Of a stretch of DNA of 64,000 nt, positions 29,258-39,265 are shown piece after piece. The stretch comes from Aurantiochytrium sp. KH105 (Eukaryota > Sar > Bigyra > Thraustochytrida > Thraustochytriidae). A program made the position numbers and the translations under genes. A model generated the notes under the pieces. That model saw nothing but the letters and a program-made list of their open reading frames with translations. It was not told the DNA's origin and did not search any database. The stretch covers positions 3,399 through 67,398 of the forward strand of contig BGKB01000030.1 in assembly GCA_003116975.1 (NCBI GenBank), written 5' to 3'. The first letter of the stretch is position 1. Each line of letters starts with the position of its first letter.

Positions 29258-30007
29258 CTATTCGCTCTTGGCTGCCGCCTCGGGTTCGACGAACTTCTCC
29301 CACGCGCGCTCCTGATGGCCTTGCTTCATGGCCATGTAGCGCGCCGCCATGAAGAGATAATCGCTGAGCCGGTTGACAAACTTGCCAACGTTGGCGTCCA
29401 CGTGCCCTTCCCGAACGAGTGGCACAATATGACGCTCCGCGCGGCGCGCAAGCGTACGTGCAACGTGCAAGTGCGCGGCGCACTTGCCGCCCGAGGGAAG
29501 GATGAATGTCTTCAAAGGCGGCAACTCGGCGTCCATGGCGTCAATGGCCTTTTCGAGCGTCTCAACGTGAACTACGTTGAAGCTGGACCGCTTTAGCTTG
29601 GCAGCCGACGAGCTCTCCTGCGGCGTCGCCACGCTCGCCCCAACGTCGAACATGCGCGACATGATGTTGCCAAGCTGCTCGGCGACGTCGGCATTCTTTT
29701 CGTCCACAAACTCGCAAGCTAGCCCAATAAAAGCGTTGCACTCGTCCACGGCGCCCAGGGCCTGGAACACGGCATCGTCCTTGCTGCGCCGCTCGCCGTT
29801 GAAGAGCTGCGAGGTGCCCTTGTCGCCCGTCTTCGTGTACACCTTCATGCTCAGCGCCCTCGCGCCAACTTTATGCTCTAGAGTCTCCCACTTGGGGCTC
29901 GCGCCCACTGCCGCCGCCCGCGCTGCTCCTTGCCAAGCCCTCGCCGGTCTGTCGCAGGCCGCACAGAGGCTTCCCCGCGCGAGTCTGCGGGCGAGTCTTG
30001 CAGCCAT
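29258..30007 (-). CDS. MMAB: Cob(I)alamin adenosyltransferase, PduO/MMAB type, mitochondrial
   Basis: The 249-residue protein has an Arg/Ala-rich presequence of about 50 residues without acidic residues until near the end, then the PduO-type domain. KVYTKTGDKGTSQLF near residue 54 is the ATP-binding N-terminal motif. It is followed by RRSKDD, ALGAVDECNAFIG, RRAERHIV and NRLSDYLF, all diagnostic for this family. The enzyme transfers adenosyl from ATP to cob(I)alamin, supplying coenzyme B12 to methylmalonyl-CoA mutase in mitochondria. Its presence implies use of imported B12, for example for propionate breakdown. ATG 30007 gives the presequence; an internal Met at the KVYTK motif would remove it. 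Confidence 0.92.
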   Translation of the reverse strand: MAARLARRLARGSLCAACDRPARAWQGAARAAAVGASPKWETLEHKVGARALSMKVYTKTGDKGTSQLFNGERRSKDDAVFQALGAVDECNAFIGLACEFVDEKNADVAEQLGNIMSRMFDVGASVATPQESSSAAKLKRSSFNVVHVETLEKAIDAMDAELPPLKTFILPSGGKCAAHLHVARTLARRAERHIVPLVREGHVDANVGKFVNRLSDYLFMAARYMAMKQGHQERAWEKFVEPEAAAKSE

Positions 30008-30717
30008 GAAACGAGCTCTGCTCCAGCGACTGACAGAGCCCTTTCGGAGTCCCTTGGCGATTCCTGTTCTCTCGCGCGACGGCGAGTCGCCTCAGAATCT
30101 CTCTTCTCGCTCTCTCTCTCTTGCGCGCTCTTGCTCTTCTGTACGCCGCGCGGCGCGAGAGACCACGTCCCCAGGAGTGTCTAGCGTCTGTCACGCCGTG
30201 ATCTCGGCTCTGCGCCGCACTCTCTCGGGACTGCATAGTAGGCGTAGGACAATAGATACGAAGCTCTGGCGCCGCAACCTAGGCTGACTGTGGCAGCGAG
30301 GCCACAGAGAGCTACTTGCGGCTGGCTGTCAACAGCGGCGGATGTCAAAGGTGGTCAGCGCCCTTCGCATACGACGCAACAGAAGTAGAGACAAGAAGAA
30401 TCGCAATGGTAGAGGGTAGAAGTCATTCACCAAAGTTCACTGTAATCTACTTCGCCTCTTTTGCATAGTCATGAATCCACACTGGCGTGGAGAGCCCTAC
30501 ACGGGAGGCTCTGCCGTAAATGCTGCGCACGCGCGAGCTCTTCGTTCATTTTTGACTTAGAAAAAAGCAAACCAGGGACGCAAATGTTGCTGAAAATATA
30601 AGACACGCAAGTTCGCGCCATCAAAAGACATGATTGCAGAGATTTAGGTTACTGGCACGGGAAAAAAGTGCCTATTGAAACGAAAAACTAGTTTGCGATT
30701 GTGTGTGAGCTCGCGAC
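30008..30717. other. Intergenic, 710 bases
   Basis: Promoter side of the MMAB gene and 3' side of the next leftward gene. Short ORFs continue antisense from MMAB but lack support. Nothing else seen. Confidence 0.5.
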
Positions 30718-32331
30718 TCATGAGATCGGCCACTTCCGGCCATACCACTCCAGGGTTTCGAGCACATCGTCGGGAACCTGGTCCTTCTCCATAATGTGAA
30801 GCGGCAGGTAAGCCTGAAGAGCAGGCGTCCGAGAATGAAGCCAAAAATCAGGCTGGATCCACGCACACTGCTTTGGGTTGCTTGGCCAATGATGCCACTT
30901 TTTGGGACACCTGAAACGCCAAACATGGCTAATCTCAAATTCACGAAACTCCATCCGCCACTGTCCATTGCCGAGATCAGCGTACAGGATAGGGAAAAAG
31001 GGCCATGAACAGTCCGGAATGCGCATGATCTTGCGTGGCTTCACGTAGTTGATAATTCGAAACAGGTAATTCTCCACAAAAAGGTACATTTCAGTGATGC
31101 GAAAGTAAAAGTCCTCAGCGAAGCCGCGGAGAACCTTGCTTGCGATGTTACGGCCCAGAATAAAGTTGTGATCCGAGTAGCCGTTGGGGTATGAGGAAAG
31201 CCCACACTGGGTCGTCCCAAAGGAGTCACGGTCAAAGTCCGGAGGAATTAAGAACGGGCCAAACGCAAAGGTGTCATCGCGCATGCGGAAAACAACATCA
31301 AAGTATTTCCCTCTCTGGAGCTCCATATCCTCAATGAACATCATCGCTTTGCGAAAATTTCGAAAGGTGTCCTGCTGAGCGTCCATCCAGGCGTTCCAGT
31401 CCGAGCTGTCTGAGAGCTCGGGGGGGTACACCACCAATCCGTCATTCTCCTTGTTGATGAGCACAATCTGCCAGGACATGGTCCCAGACGAGCTGCGCGA
31501 GCGCACCTCCATGTGAATAATCTTGCGAAAAGTATACGGCTCGCCATTACGTTGTTCTGAAACGTGCTCGATACGAAGCGACTCTGGGATCATGCCAGGA
31601 ACCGAGTCTCTTGCCCACGACTTGAGATATGCGTCGTCCCAGTCGGTGATCTCGTACGGACTGGGCCACCGCGGCAGGCTCATGGACTCGAGCTTGACAA
31701 ATACCTTGAGGAAGAGGAGGACATCGACGTCGTAGCGCTCCATTTGTGGCTCAAAGACGTTGACAATTTTGCTTTCCAGCTCCAGGCGTGAAAGTTGGCC
31801 CGTAATGAGAAAGACGAGGCTTTCCTTCTCGCTGCGTTCGGGCTGTTTTTTCTTCTTGCCGCGAAGAGACTGCACAAGGCTGCCACCGAGAGTAGGCTGG
31901 TAGTTGATCAAATTGTCGCCGTCAAAGGGTTCGCGTCCTTGGTCTCCGTCTTCAAAAATGACGGCCTTGATGCGCGTGTCAGGGAACTGACCAATACCAG
32001 GCGGGCCCATGCGATTGCCGTTTTTGTCAACTGGAGGGGGGCGAAGAAAGTCTCGGTCCATCCGGTACTTTGGCTGCGTTGAGAGAACCTCCTCGTCGGG
32101 TCGGAAAGGGGGCTCCCCGTTGCGTCGCTTGCCAGACAGAACGTAGCCCTTATCTGAGTTCGTCCAGCCTTGCGGATGAGGATTCCATTCTTTTAAGTCG
32201 TATCGCTGGTTTAACACGTTCCACAGCAGGACAATCGCGCAGACAATGCCAAGAAGCGCAAAGCGGTGGTTTTTAGCATATCTCAGTGATCCCTTGAGTG
32301 AGTTCTTGCTTGGAAGTCGTGGCGCAAGCAT
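30718..32331 (-). CDS. Type II membrane protein, probable Golgi glycosyltransferase
   Basis: The 537-residue protein has a short basic cytosolic end and a single transmembrane segment at about residues 22-41 (RFALLGIVCAIVLLWNVL), then a long lumenal part: the topology of Golgi glycosyltransferases. The lumenal domain begins with a strand (SLVFLITGQLSRLE) and holds FRMRDDTFAFGPF near residue 360 and SDHNFILGR near 390, which resemble the DxD-like and acceptor regions of protist GT-A-fold enzymes. The C-terminus is rich in Trp, Pro and His. I do not recognise a named family. A glycosyltransferase is inferred from topology and these motifs; donor and acceptor are unknown. Confidence 0.55.
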   Translation of the reverse strand: MLAPRLPSKNSLKGSLRYAKNHRFALLGIVCAIVLLWNVLNQRYDLKEWNPHPQGWTNSDKGYVLSGKRRNGEPPFRPDEEVLSTQPKYRMDRDFLRPPPVDKNGNRMGPPGIGQFPDTRIKAVIFEDGDQGREPFDGDNLINYQPTLGGSLVQSLRGKKKKQPERSEKESLVFLITGQLSRLELESKIVNVFEPQMERYDVDVLLFLKVFVKLESMSLPRWPSPYEITDWDDAYLKSWARDSVPGMIPESLRIEHVSEQRNGEPYTFRKIIHMEVRSRSSSGTMSWQIVLINKENDGLVVYPPELSDSSDWNAWMDAQQDTFRNFRKAMMFIEDMELQRGKYFDVVFRMRDDTFAFGPFLIPPDFDRDSFGTTQCGLSSYPNGYSDHNFILGRNIASKVLRGFAEDFYFRITEMYLFVENYLFRIINYVKPRKIMRIPDCSWPFFPILYADLGNGQWRMEFREFEISHVWRFRCPKKWHHWPSNPKQCAWIQPDFWLHSRTPALQAYLPLHIMEKDQVPDDVLETLEWYGRKWPIS

Positions 32332-32886
32332 CTTTGGCTTTGCTGCAGCAGCACCGCGTGGACGGCCTCACGCGAGTAGCTGCTACTTTCTGGGCTATTC
32401 AATATGTATGTTTTGTCTCTCGCTGCGCTACGGGCCTCTCCGGGCGGTAGTGTTGTGGAGACACTCGTGGCCCGAGCGTGCGGCAAACGCGAGATATTGC
32501 GCCAGCGTGCCTTGTGGTCTCGACCGCCGGCGGTCGGCAGCCGGCCGTCGAGGGTCCGTGTCGCTGCTCGCGCGCGCTGCCGCAGCCGCAGCCGCAGCGT
32601 CTCGTCTGCCGCAGTCGCGACGTCCACGCTGCAGCCCTTTGGCTTGGACTTGCTTCAAATAGCAGTTGCCAGTCTGGAGAAGCGTCGATCGACACCAACT
32701 AGAGAGTAAGCCAATTGCAGTCATCAGGGGCACGCCAGCATAAGAGAGAACTGGTTTGCACAAATTTCCGATAAAACATTTTCCATTTTATTTATCTCGT
32801 TTCGCAATTCCTAGTTTACCCCCGACTGCGCTCCTCTCTAGTTGCCTATTGAATAGTCTAGTCTTTCCCCCCTCCTCGACCACCCT

Positions 32887-32924
<38 letters not shown>

Positions 32925-34116
32925 GTCATTCGCTCCCTTTCTCTGTCCCCTTCTCTCTCTCTCTCTCTCTCCCTCTTCCTTTATTCCCCTCTTGCTCACC
33001 CACTTTCTTAATCGCTGCGACTACTACCTCGGCAGGCGCACCACCGCCTCGGCTCACACTCCTTCTTATCGCGCCATCCGAAGCGTTCCGCTAAAATAAT
33101 GGACTTGGCCAACCTTGCATTAGTGAGGGTATTTGACTAGCGCTTTGAATGTGACTCCAGGTCGTCCTGTCGGGTCATCGCCAATGTGCATCCCAGCAAG
33201 TCCATGATTAGAGAGCGGAAACTGTAGCTAGCAGTGGAAGTTGTTCTGCATGAGACCTGGCCGAGCGCTTCAAACTGCGCAAGGACGTCAGCTGCAGCAA
33301 GCTGCACGCGCAATGCACAAATGCAATTCCATGACTGGCAGGTATTTCATCAGCAGCGGCGAAACAGAAAGCGTTGAAAGAAATGGAAACACCGACAAAG
33401 TATCTCACGTTACCCCCCTTCTTCCTTTTTCTTCCTATTCCCGCTTTTTTTCCCTCATGCACACGCGCCGCGCCGATCATCAGAAGAATTTTGCAATTCT
33501 TTTCCCCTCGAGAAAACCTGTTGCCAGTATCGTCCTTCACCGTCCTGCTCATGGCGACAACGAGGCAGCAAGGCCAACCCGTTATCAAGTCTGCCTGAGT
33601 TCTCTCGAAAGCTGGCGCCCTGTCTGAAGTTCTTGTCTTGCGATCATCCTCGATTCAGGTTGATTGGCAAAAGTTTTTATTGGCCTATAACAAAATTCTT
33701 GGACCTGGCTTGCTACATGAGGCCTATAGACTACACCCAGGCCCGTTTACCCTGCCAACTGCAGGCTTGTGCTGCTGCACACCATTGAAAAGGGCTATTC
33801 AAGTGTTTTTTTTTCTATTAACCACAAATACAGACACGCAACTGTCGAGACGTCAACGTCCGGTATTGGGCGCCCACGCTCACTTGACGCGGGTCAAGGT
33901 GAGGCGGCGCGGGGCGCAGCGCTGGACGGCCTCGTGCAAGCGTGAGCGCGAGGGCGAGGGCGTAGCCTGGGATAGAGTTGGGCGATGCTTGAGACGACAC
34001 CCGTGCGTGACCGGCTAACGTGCGAGAGTGAAAGCAAGGCCGAACGTCGTCATCTTCCCTCTTTCGGCGCGTTGCTTTCGTTACGATCCTTACCGTCCTC
34101 GCCCTTGTTGGGGAAT
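32332..34116. other. Divergent intergenic region with CT microsatellite
   Basis: About 1.8 kb between a leftward and a rightward gene. It holds (CT)n runs at about 32892-32922 and 32951-32972 and TGGCCTATA/AGGCCTATAG at about 33681 and 33719. ORFs of about 125 codons on both strands near 33200-33630 overlap each other and match nothing known to me. Confidence 0.5.
32892..32972. repeat. (CT)n dinucleotide runs
   Basis: Two CT runs separated by about 28 bases. Confidence 0.85.
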
Positions 34117-35883
34117 ATGCTTGGCGTGGTTCGCAGCTGGACTGCAAAAGCAGCGAAAATGAACCACGCCACTGCATTGAAAGTCATCTTTGCTTTGACA
34201 ATGCTCTTGAGCGTGATGAGTGTCTTCAGAGGAACGAGCTTTCTGCAACATCAAGACATCTCTATCTTTGAAGCCTTGCAGCCAAGCAAGAGCTGGACGT
34301 CCAATCTCTCGATGCCAGTCCCGGGGCGAGCACGACCAGGTCACGAAATTTGGGCCACCTTTTTGGATGCCTCGCGAAACTGGAACCGCGACGCTATCTT
34401 AGCATTCAAGCGCCACATGCTCAGTAAGCATGATGTTGGTATGATTTCCTGGAGCGACATGGTCGTCCTGAGCTCAGGGAACGGACCATCAGAGCTTCGT
34501 GCTTGGCTTGCAGAGCTCGGTGTGCCCATACTGGTCCTTCCAGAGGTATATTGCAAGGTGAAAAGGAAACGGCTCTCCTTTGGATCGACATCACATGCGT
34601 TGTCAAAGTTTCATGCCTGGTGCATGTTACAGTACCCCCAGGTTGTTGTCATGGATCCCAATTCGCTGGTGCTCGGAGACCTGAGGGGGATCACCTCACA
34701 ATGCGTGCAAAATGTTGACGCCTGTGGAGGTCAAGTTGAAAATCTCCTTCCCACCCAGGTCATGGATGATGCTGTGCTAGTTTTAACACCTTCGCAGGAA
34801 ATGTGCAGCTCGTTCACACAAACGATCGAGCGCTTCATTCCTCCCGTCGAGAATATTGGCGAGTGCGGGCGGGTCTTTCTCCATAAGCTCGTTCCTGCTC
34901 ACCGAAAGAGCTACTTCGATTCAAGATTCAGCGGCCGCGTCCATGACACCTTTCGTGCCCGCAGCATCGCTCAAACCAAAGTTGCGGTCGGCCTTGAGAG
35001 CTTCGAGCGGCTTGGAAACGAAGACGATCGCGCATTCCTCCAAGATGCGATCAACGACGTTGACAATCGATTGGCGAACTTCATGTCCGCCGCACGGCAA
35101 GAGGTCGCAAAGCGGGCACTCTACGCAACTCTTTTGACGCCTACCCCTCCCCATGCTGACGGCTTGCATTCTCTCGATCTGGGGGTCGTCGAACGTCATT
35201 TTCTCAGCATGCACATAAATGGGAGAATTCCATGGTCGCAGATGGGAATCATCTACACCGGTGACGACCCACATCCTGCTATCCGAAAGTGGCTCCGCGA
35301 GCGAGGCGGGGTTGAAATAAAGGTGGACCCCCTTCTCTGCGACGTGGAAAAGGCTCGGGACAGGAGATACATGTACCAATTCACCAAGCTGCAAATGTGG
35401 AACTTGACGGACTACGACGCCATTATTTACACAGATCTTGACACCTTTATTGTGGGCGACATCAGTGATATGTGGAGAAAGTGCGACGCAGGACTCATCG
35501 CTTGTGGCGTCGATGAGGTAGTTAGGCTTCCTCAGCGAAGGTATTTCAACGGCGGTGTCTTCATCGCAAAGCCAAGCCACGAGGCTTATCGAAAGCTCAT
35601 GCAAGGTCGCAAGCGCTTCCCTGACGCAGCACTTTGCGAGCAGGATTTTCTCAACGACTTTCTCACCGCCCAAGGTTTTGGCTCCCTCGACTCCCGCTAC
35701 AACAATATGGCCTTTTTAGAAAACCAGCCACTTCCTCACCGACAGGGACTGATTGTACATTACGTCCCAGAGTTCATCGACAAGCTCATCTTGGGCAACA
35801 CACAGGCCGACAAAGACTTTCTTTTCGGCGAGTTTGATCGATTCGACAAAATCGCCGATAAGGTTGGCCATATTCGCCAATGA
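34117..35883 (+). CDS. Type II membrane protein with two GT8-like domains
   Basis: The 588-residue protein has a transmembrane segment at about residues 17-40 and two glycogenin/GT8-like units. The second carries the metal-binding D440-L-D442 in IIYTDLDTFIVGD, RYFNGGVFIAKPS, an EQDFLNDF block and LIVHYVPEF near the end, which is the usual GT8 order. The first, near residues 60-300, keeps the shape (SKFHAWCMLQYPQVVVMDPNSLVLGDL), but its D-x-D is D180-P-N182, so it is probably non-catalytic. GT8 enzymes transfer glucose, galactose, xylose or galacturonic acid from nucleotide sugars. A Golgi role is inferred from topology. ATG 34117 is chosen because it directly precedes the TM; the frame also opens upstream. 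Confidence 0.8.
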   Translation: MLGVVRSWTAKAAKMNHATALKVIFALTMLLSVMSVFRGTSFLQHQDISIFEALQPSKSWTSNLSMPVPGRARPGHEIWATFLDASRNWNRDAILAFKRHMLSKHDVGMISWSDMVVLSSGNGPSELRAWLAELGVPILVLPEVYCKVKRKRLSFGSTSHALSKFHAWCMLQYPQVVVMDPNSLVLGDLRGITSQCVQNVDACGGQVENLLPTQVMDDAVLVLTPSQEMCSSFTQTIERFIPPVENIGECGRVFLHKLVPAHRKSYFDSRFSGRVHDTFRARSIAQTKVAVGLESFERLGNEDDRAFLQDAINDVDNRLANFMSAARQEVAKRALYATLLTPTPPHADGLHSLDLGVVERHFLSMHINGRIPWSQMGIIYTGDDPHPAIRKWLRERGGVEIKVDPLLCDVEKARDRRYMYQFTKLQMWNLTDYDAIIYTDLDTFIVGDISDMWRKCDAGLIACGVDEVVRLPQRRYFNGGVFIAKPSHEAYRKLMQGRKRFPDAALCEQDFLNDFLTAQGFGSLDSRYNNMAFLENQPLPHRQGLIVHYVPEFIDKLILGNTQADKDFLFGEFDRFDKIADKVGHIRQ

Positions 35884-36342
35884 TGACAACAATACAGGAG
35901 AATTGCCGCTCGTCTTTGTCCGCGATTCGATTCTTTTTCTTCTTACGCTTAGTTTCCGCCCGCATGTCGAGAGGTTTGGCTCCTCTGGCATGGCTACTTC
36001 CTTCATCTACCACCTCCAAAACGTTTCAGGTTCTTCGTTTTTTGTTTCTCTGACTCGATTGTACCTTACGTTCTGATATAAACAAGAGATTTCTCACTCA
36101 TGATCGGACTTCGTCTATCCTCTTCCCACGCGATCCACGATACGGTGGAGCACGCGATGGCTGAAAGAGGTCATCACGGTGCTTCTCAATGGCAGCATCG
36201 ACTGGTCAAACCTTGCTCTCGAGCCTGTTCTTGTCAAGTAGCGTTGCGTCGCAATAACAATTGTGAGATTTGGAGGTCAGTCGGCCTTTGTTTGTCATGG
36301 CAAACCAAAGATCTTGCTGGAGCAGCAGCAACCGCAGCAACG
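35884..36342. other. Intergenic, 459 bases
   Basis: Between two rightward genes. The frame of the following EF-hand gene is open from ATG 36100, but that part looks non-coding. No separate feature seen. Confidence 0.4.
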
Positions 36343-37101
36343 ATGAGGCCCGACGAGGCGGCTGGCGAGGTGGACGATGGAGAGACCACGCCCTTCATCG
36401 GGGAGGCGCGCGGGCACTCGGTGAACGACCCCCTGGGCGCCAGGACAGGCCACGGCGACCGCGACGGGCGATATGATGAAAATCAGGCAGGCGTAAAAGA
36501 AGAGAACCCTCTCGTCGCCGTTCTTTGCTGCCCCGTGCGACTTGCGGTAGCCCTGACAGCGTGCCTGCTGACGTGCGTGTGCTGCCCCCTCATGTTTTGC
36601 TGCGAGCTGGGCATGATTGCTCTCTTTCGCTGCTGCTGCAACCCCTCACTCGCGACAATGGAGGCAATCTTCGGCCGTCCTCTGTGGGAGCTTGTCCTCG
36701 TCCGTGCCGATAAGATGGACAGGGCAGTGCACGAAATATGCACAACAATATTTTCGCGCTACGACTTTGAGCCAGCCGCAATACGGCTCTTTGAAGAGGT
36801 AGATCAGGACCAGAGTGGGCTCGTTGACGCCACCGAACTCGAAAAGCTCATCTCGCGCATTCCTGCCAACGTCGCGCTCACGGATACCGACATTGAGGAC
36901 ATCTCATCGCTCTATCGAGACTATACAGGTTCCAAAACCAGTCTTTCTCGTCAAGACTGGCCCATTTTTATTCGGGCTGTCATGGCTCTCATTATAGCAA
37001 ACGCTGTTCTCATCCATCGTATGGAGCGCGCCGAGATTATCATCATCGGGTTCACTGGCGATGGTCGCACTACAAAAGAGGCCAGCGCTGACAAGGTATA
37101 G
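36343..37101 (+). CDS. EF-hand protein with Cys-rich membrane segment
   Basis: The 252-residue protein starts with an acidic stretch. A hydrophobic, Cys-rich segment follows (about residues 60-100, VLCCPVRLAVALTACLL...CCCN) that could be a hairpin or transmembrane segment and a palmitoylation zone. A canonical EF-hand loop (DQDQSGLVDATE, about residues 155-166) has acidic or polar ligands at positions 1, 3, 5, 9 and 12. A second, degenerate EF-like region (residues about 185-205) contains YRDYTGSKTSLSRQDW. A hydrophobic stretch (VMALIIANAVLI) near 217 may pack as a helix. A membrane-tethered calcium sensor is the likely role. An upstream in-frame ATG at 36100 would add 81 residues of unconvincing sequence. 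Confidence 0.65.
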   Translation: MRPDEAAGEVDDGETTPFIGEARGHSVNDPLGARTGHGDRDGRYDENQAGVKEENPLVAVLCCPVRLAVALTACLLTCVCCPLMFCCELGMIALFRCCCNPSLATMEAIFGRPLWELVLVRADKMDRAVHEICTTIFSRYDFEPAAIRLFEEVDQDQSGLVDATELEKLISRIPANVALTDTDIEDISSLYRDYTGSKTSLSRQDWPIFIRAVMALIIANAVLIHRMERAEIIIIGFTGDGRTTKEASADKV

Positions 37102-37918
37102 TTCGCTTTGAACTCAGCTAGCCGACCTACATTCTACGCTGGATTGTATTCTTATTGGGTCTTTCCACACCATATCGAGGTCAGACGCACCTGCCTGTAT
37201 GGAGAAGGGCGCTCTTCTCGCTTTGCTGTTCTCCTTTTCTTCTTCATTTTCTTTTTCCACAATGCTCAAGACCTAATCTCCTCGAAAAAGTTCGGACTCT
37301 CTTCCGTTTTGCTCGCAAGGACTGTCTCGATCTTCTTCACAGTCAGTCCGTGGCCGTTTGCGAGGCAAGTCCTGCTCAACACCTGCCCTGGACGTCGACC
37401 GAGATGATGGTCGTGCCACTCTTTTGAGGGGCTTGCGCTAGCTTCTGCAGTCCTTTCTACATGCGCGGAAAGTCGAAATATGTGCCCTAGAGTTAATGAT
37501 GTCGTATGTAAAGTTGCCATGTGCTGGCTCGACGTAGCCCAGGAAAATGAGTAAAAAAGGAAAGAAGCAAGAAGTTATTCCCCCCCCCTGTAAAGTTGCA
37601 CAGAGCTGGTCGTCACCCTTGTCTGCCTGCCTCTGCTTCACCCCCTGTCAAAACCATCACGAGTTGGAAGACAAGCGCGTACTGTGCTCCACAATTCGCC
37701 TTCGCTGTGAGCGTGCAAATTGACCAGACCAAAAAAAAAGTTTGCGTTCTGGCACCTCGTTGCTGCCCATGTGTCATCGACGAGGACAATTGAAGCTCGG
37801 GTGGAAAGGCTGCGCTACGCTCTCTTTGCTTGCCATCGCTGCTGTGTGAGGATGTGCATTGAGCCCATGGTGGCGCCGAGGCCATTCCTGGAGAGAAACC
37901 TTATCAATCCACAAACCG
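37102..37918. other. Intergenic, 817 bases
   Basis: Holds CT/TTC-rich runs and a homopolymer C run near 37581. No supportable gene. Confidence 0.45.
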
Positions 37919-39265
37919 ATGGTCATTAGCCCTGCATTCACCGGTCAAGAAGAGGGAGTTCTTGCTGCAATGCAGACCTGCGCCATTGACATGGCGGGGG
38001 AGGCCTCCGCGCCCCATGCGCTCTGGCCAGGCTCGGTGAAGAGACACCGGCAACTCTTGCTTGCGCGAGTACCGCCCGTTGTGCAGAGCGAGATGGACAA
38101 GGAGACGGACATGCAGCAGCAGCAGCTCGGGCACAGGAGCAACCCGACCAAGAGAAGCGAGACGACGGGCGAGCCGAGCTCACTTGCGCGAAGAAGTGTG
38201 CGGACGGGGTGCCCACATGCAAGGGCATGCGTTCGGCGCCGCCTGCAGTCTGTGGAAGCTGCTTTGAACAAGGCCCATGCAGAGATGAATAACCAAAGTT
38301 TAGTCCAAAGCCTCGGCCTTTGTCGAGATTGCCATCTCGAAGACTCTTTGCAGCGCTGCAAGCACGAGGAGGGCGTTGTACGCCATCGTAAAAATGACCT
38401 TCGATTTTCTCATAGCACCTTTGACGAGAGATGGAGGCGGCACCGGCAGGTTAATGACGCAAATTTAAAATTTCGAGACGATGGAAATGAGGCTGCTTGT
38501 CTTCATGGGCTGGTGTCTGTGCTCCCTCTTTTCCAGTCGCAAAGAGCTGATGCTCACAGAAATAGAAACGCTGTTGCACGAGACGATACATTCTCTGCAC
38601 ATGGGGTTCGTCTTCACTCAGGTACAAGCTGGGCATCACAGTTGCGATGTACACGGCCTTTTCTCTCCTCCTATTCCTGCTCCTCCTCGGAATCAGCTTA
38701 CGCGGCGGTATCTAGGCGCAGCTTCACCGCCGATACATGGATCATGCGTTGTGCTCCAGCTCTGTGGACACCTGCGGTTGAACGGCTTTCTCTCGTACAT
38801 GCAGATTGGCAAAGTCTTGCAACGTGTTGCATTATGGGCGAGCTTTTGCTCTGCAGTACCAGGGCCTTGATGCAAGTCTTGCCGGGAGCAATTCTTTCAG
38901 TCGAGAGATTACGGCAAGAATCTTCGTCCGAGATAGCGCGGCTCAAGTGGAATGCGAGGCGGCGAGAACTTGAGCAAGATGTCCATGATTGCGCTGCTCA
39001 TATCCAGACGATGGACGCTGTTCTTCTTATTGCCCGGCTCCGCGAATCATTTCTCTGCAGCCTGGGCTGGCAAGGTTGTTGCATTCGCTCCGGCGCTATC
39101 AACGCCACACTGCTACTGTTTTTGGCTTGGGTCCAGACCCGGACGTCGCGGAGAGACTTGCTCGTCCTCAATGCTCGGCTTGGAGGCGATCACACGCAAC
39201 GCGGTGCACTTCTGGAAGCCTTGTTGGCCGTATACTCTGCGGACGAAGGGCCCAGTCGACTCTGA
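37919..39265 (+). CDS. Orphan ORF, 448 codons, unknown function
   Basis: The frame is open for about 1.4 kb, from before 37859 to the stop at 39265, far longer than chance would allow at this base composition. The only real ATG near its 5' end is 37919. The product is rich in Arg, Ser, Leu and Cys. Residues about 310-365 look like a coiled coil (ERLRQESSSEIARLKWNARR), with hydrophobic patches elsewhere. I recognise no domain. On the opposite strand, short pieces such as one with FTMAYNALLVLAALQRVF look like membrane-protein exons. A leftward intron-rich gene is therefore a competing explanation, with this ORF as its shadow. Confidence 0.3.
   Translation: MVISPAFTGQEEGVLAAMQTCAIDMAGEASAPHALWPGSVKRHRQLLLARVPPVVQSEMDKETDMQQQQLGHRSNPTKRSETTGEPSSLARRSVRTGCPHARACVRRRLQSVEAALNKAHAEMNNQSLVQSLGLCRDCHLEDSLQRCKHEEGVVRHRKNDLRFSHSTFDERWRRHRQVNDANLKFRDDGNEAACLHGLVSVLPLFQSQRADAHRNRNAVARDDTFSAHGVRLHSGTSWASQLRCTRPFLSSYSCSSSESAYAAVSRRSFTADTWIMRCAPALWTPAVERLSLVHADWQSLATCCIMGELLLCSTRALMQVLPGAILSVERLRQESSSEIARLKWNARRRELEQDVHDCAAHIQTMDAVLLIARLRESFLCSLGWQGCCIRSGAINATLLLFLAWVQTRTSRRDLLVLNARLGGDHTQRGALLEALLAVYSADEGPSRL

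Noticed and set aside
33208-33627. Overlapping ORFs of about 125 codons on both strands
   Set aside because: They overlap each other, lack recognisable motifs, and neither has supporting context.
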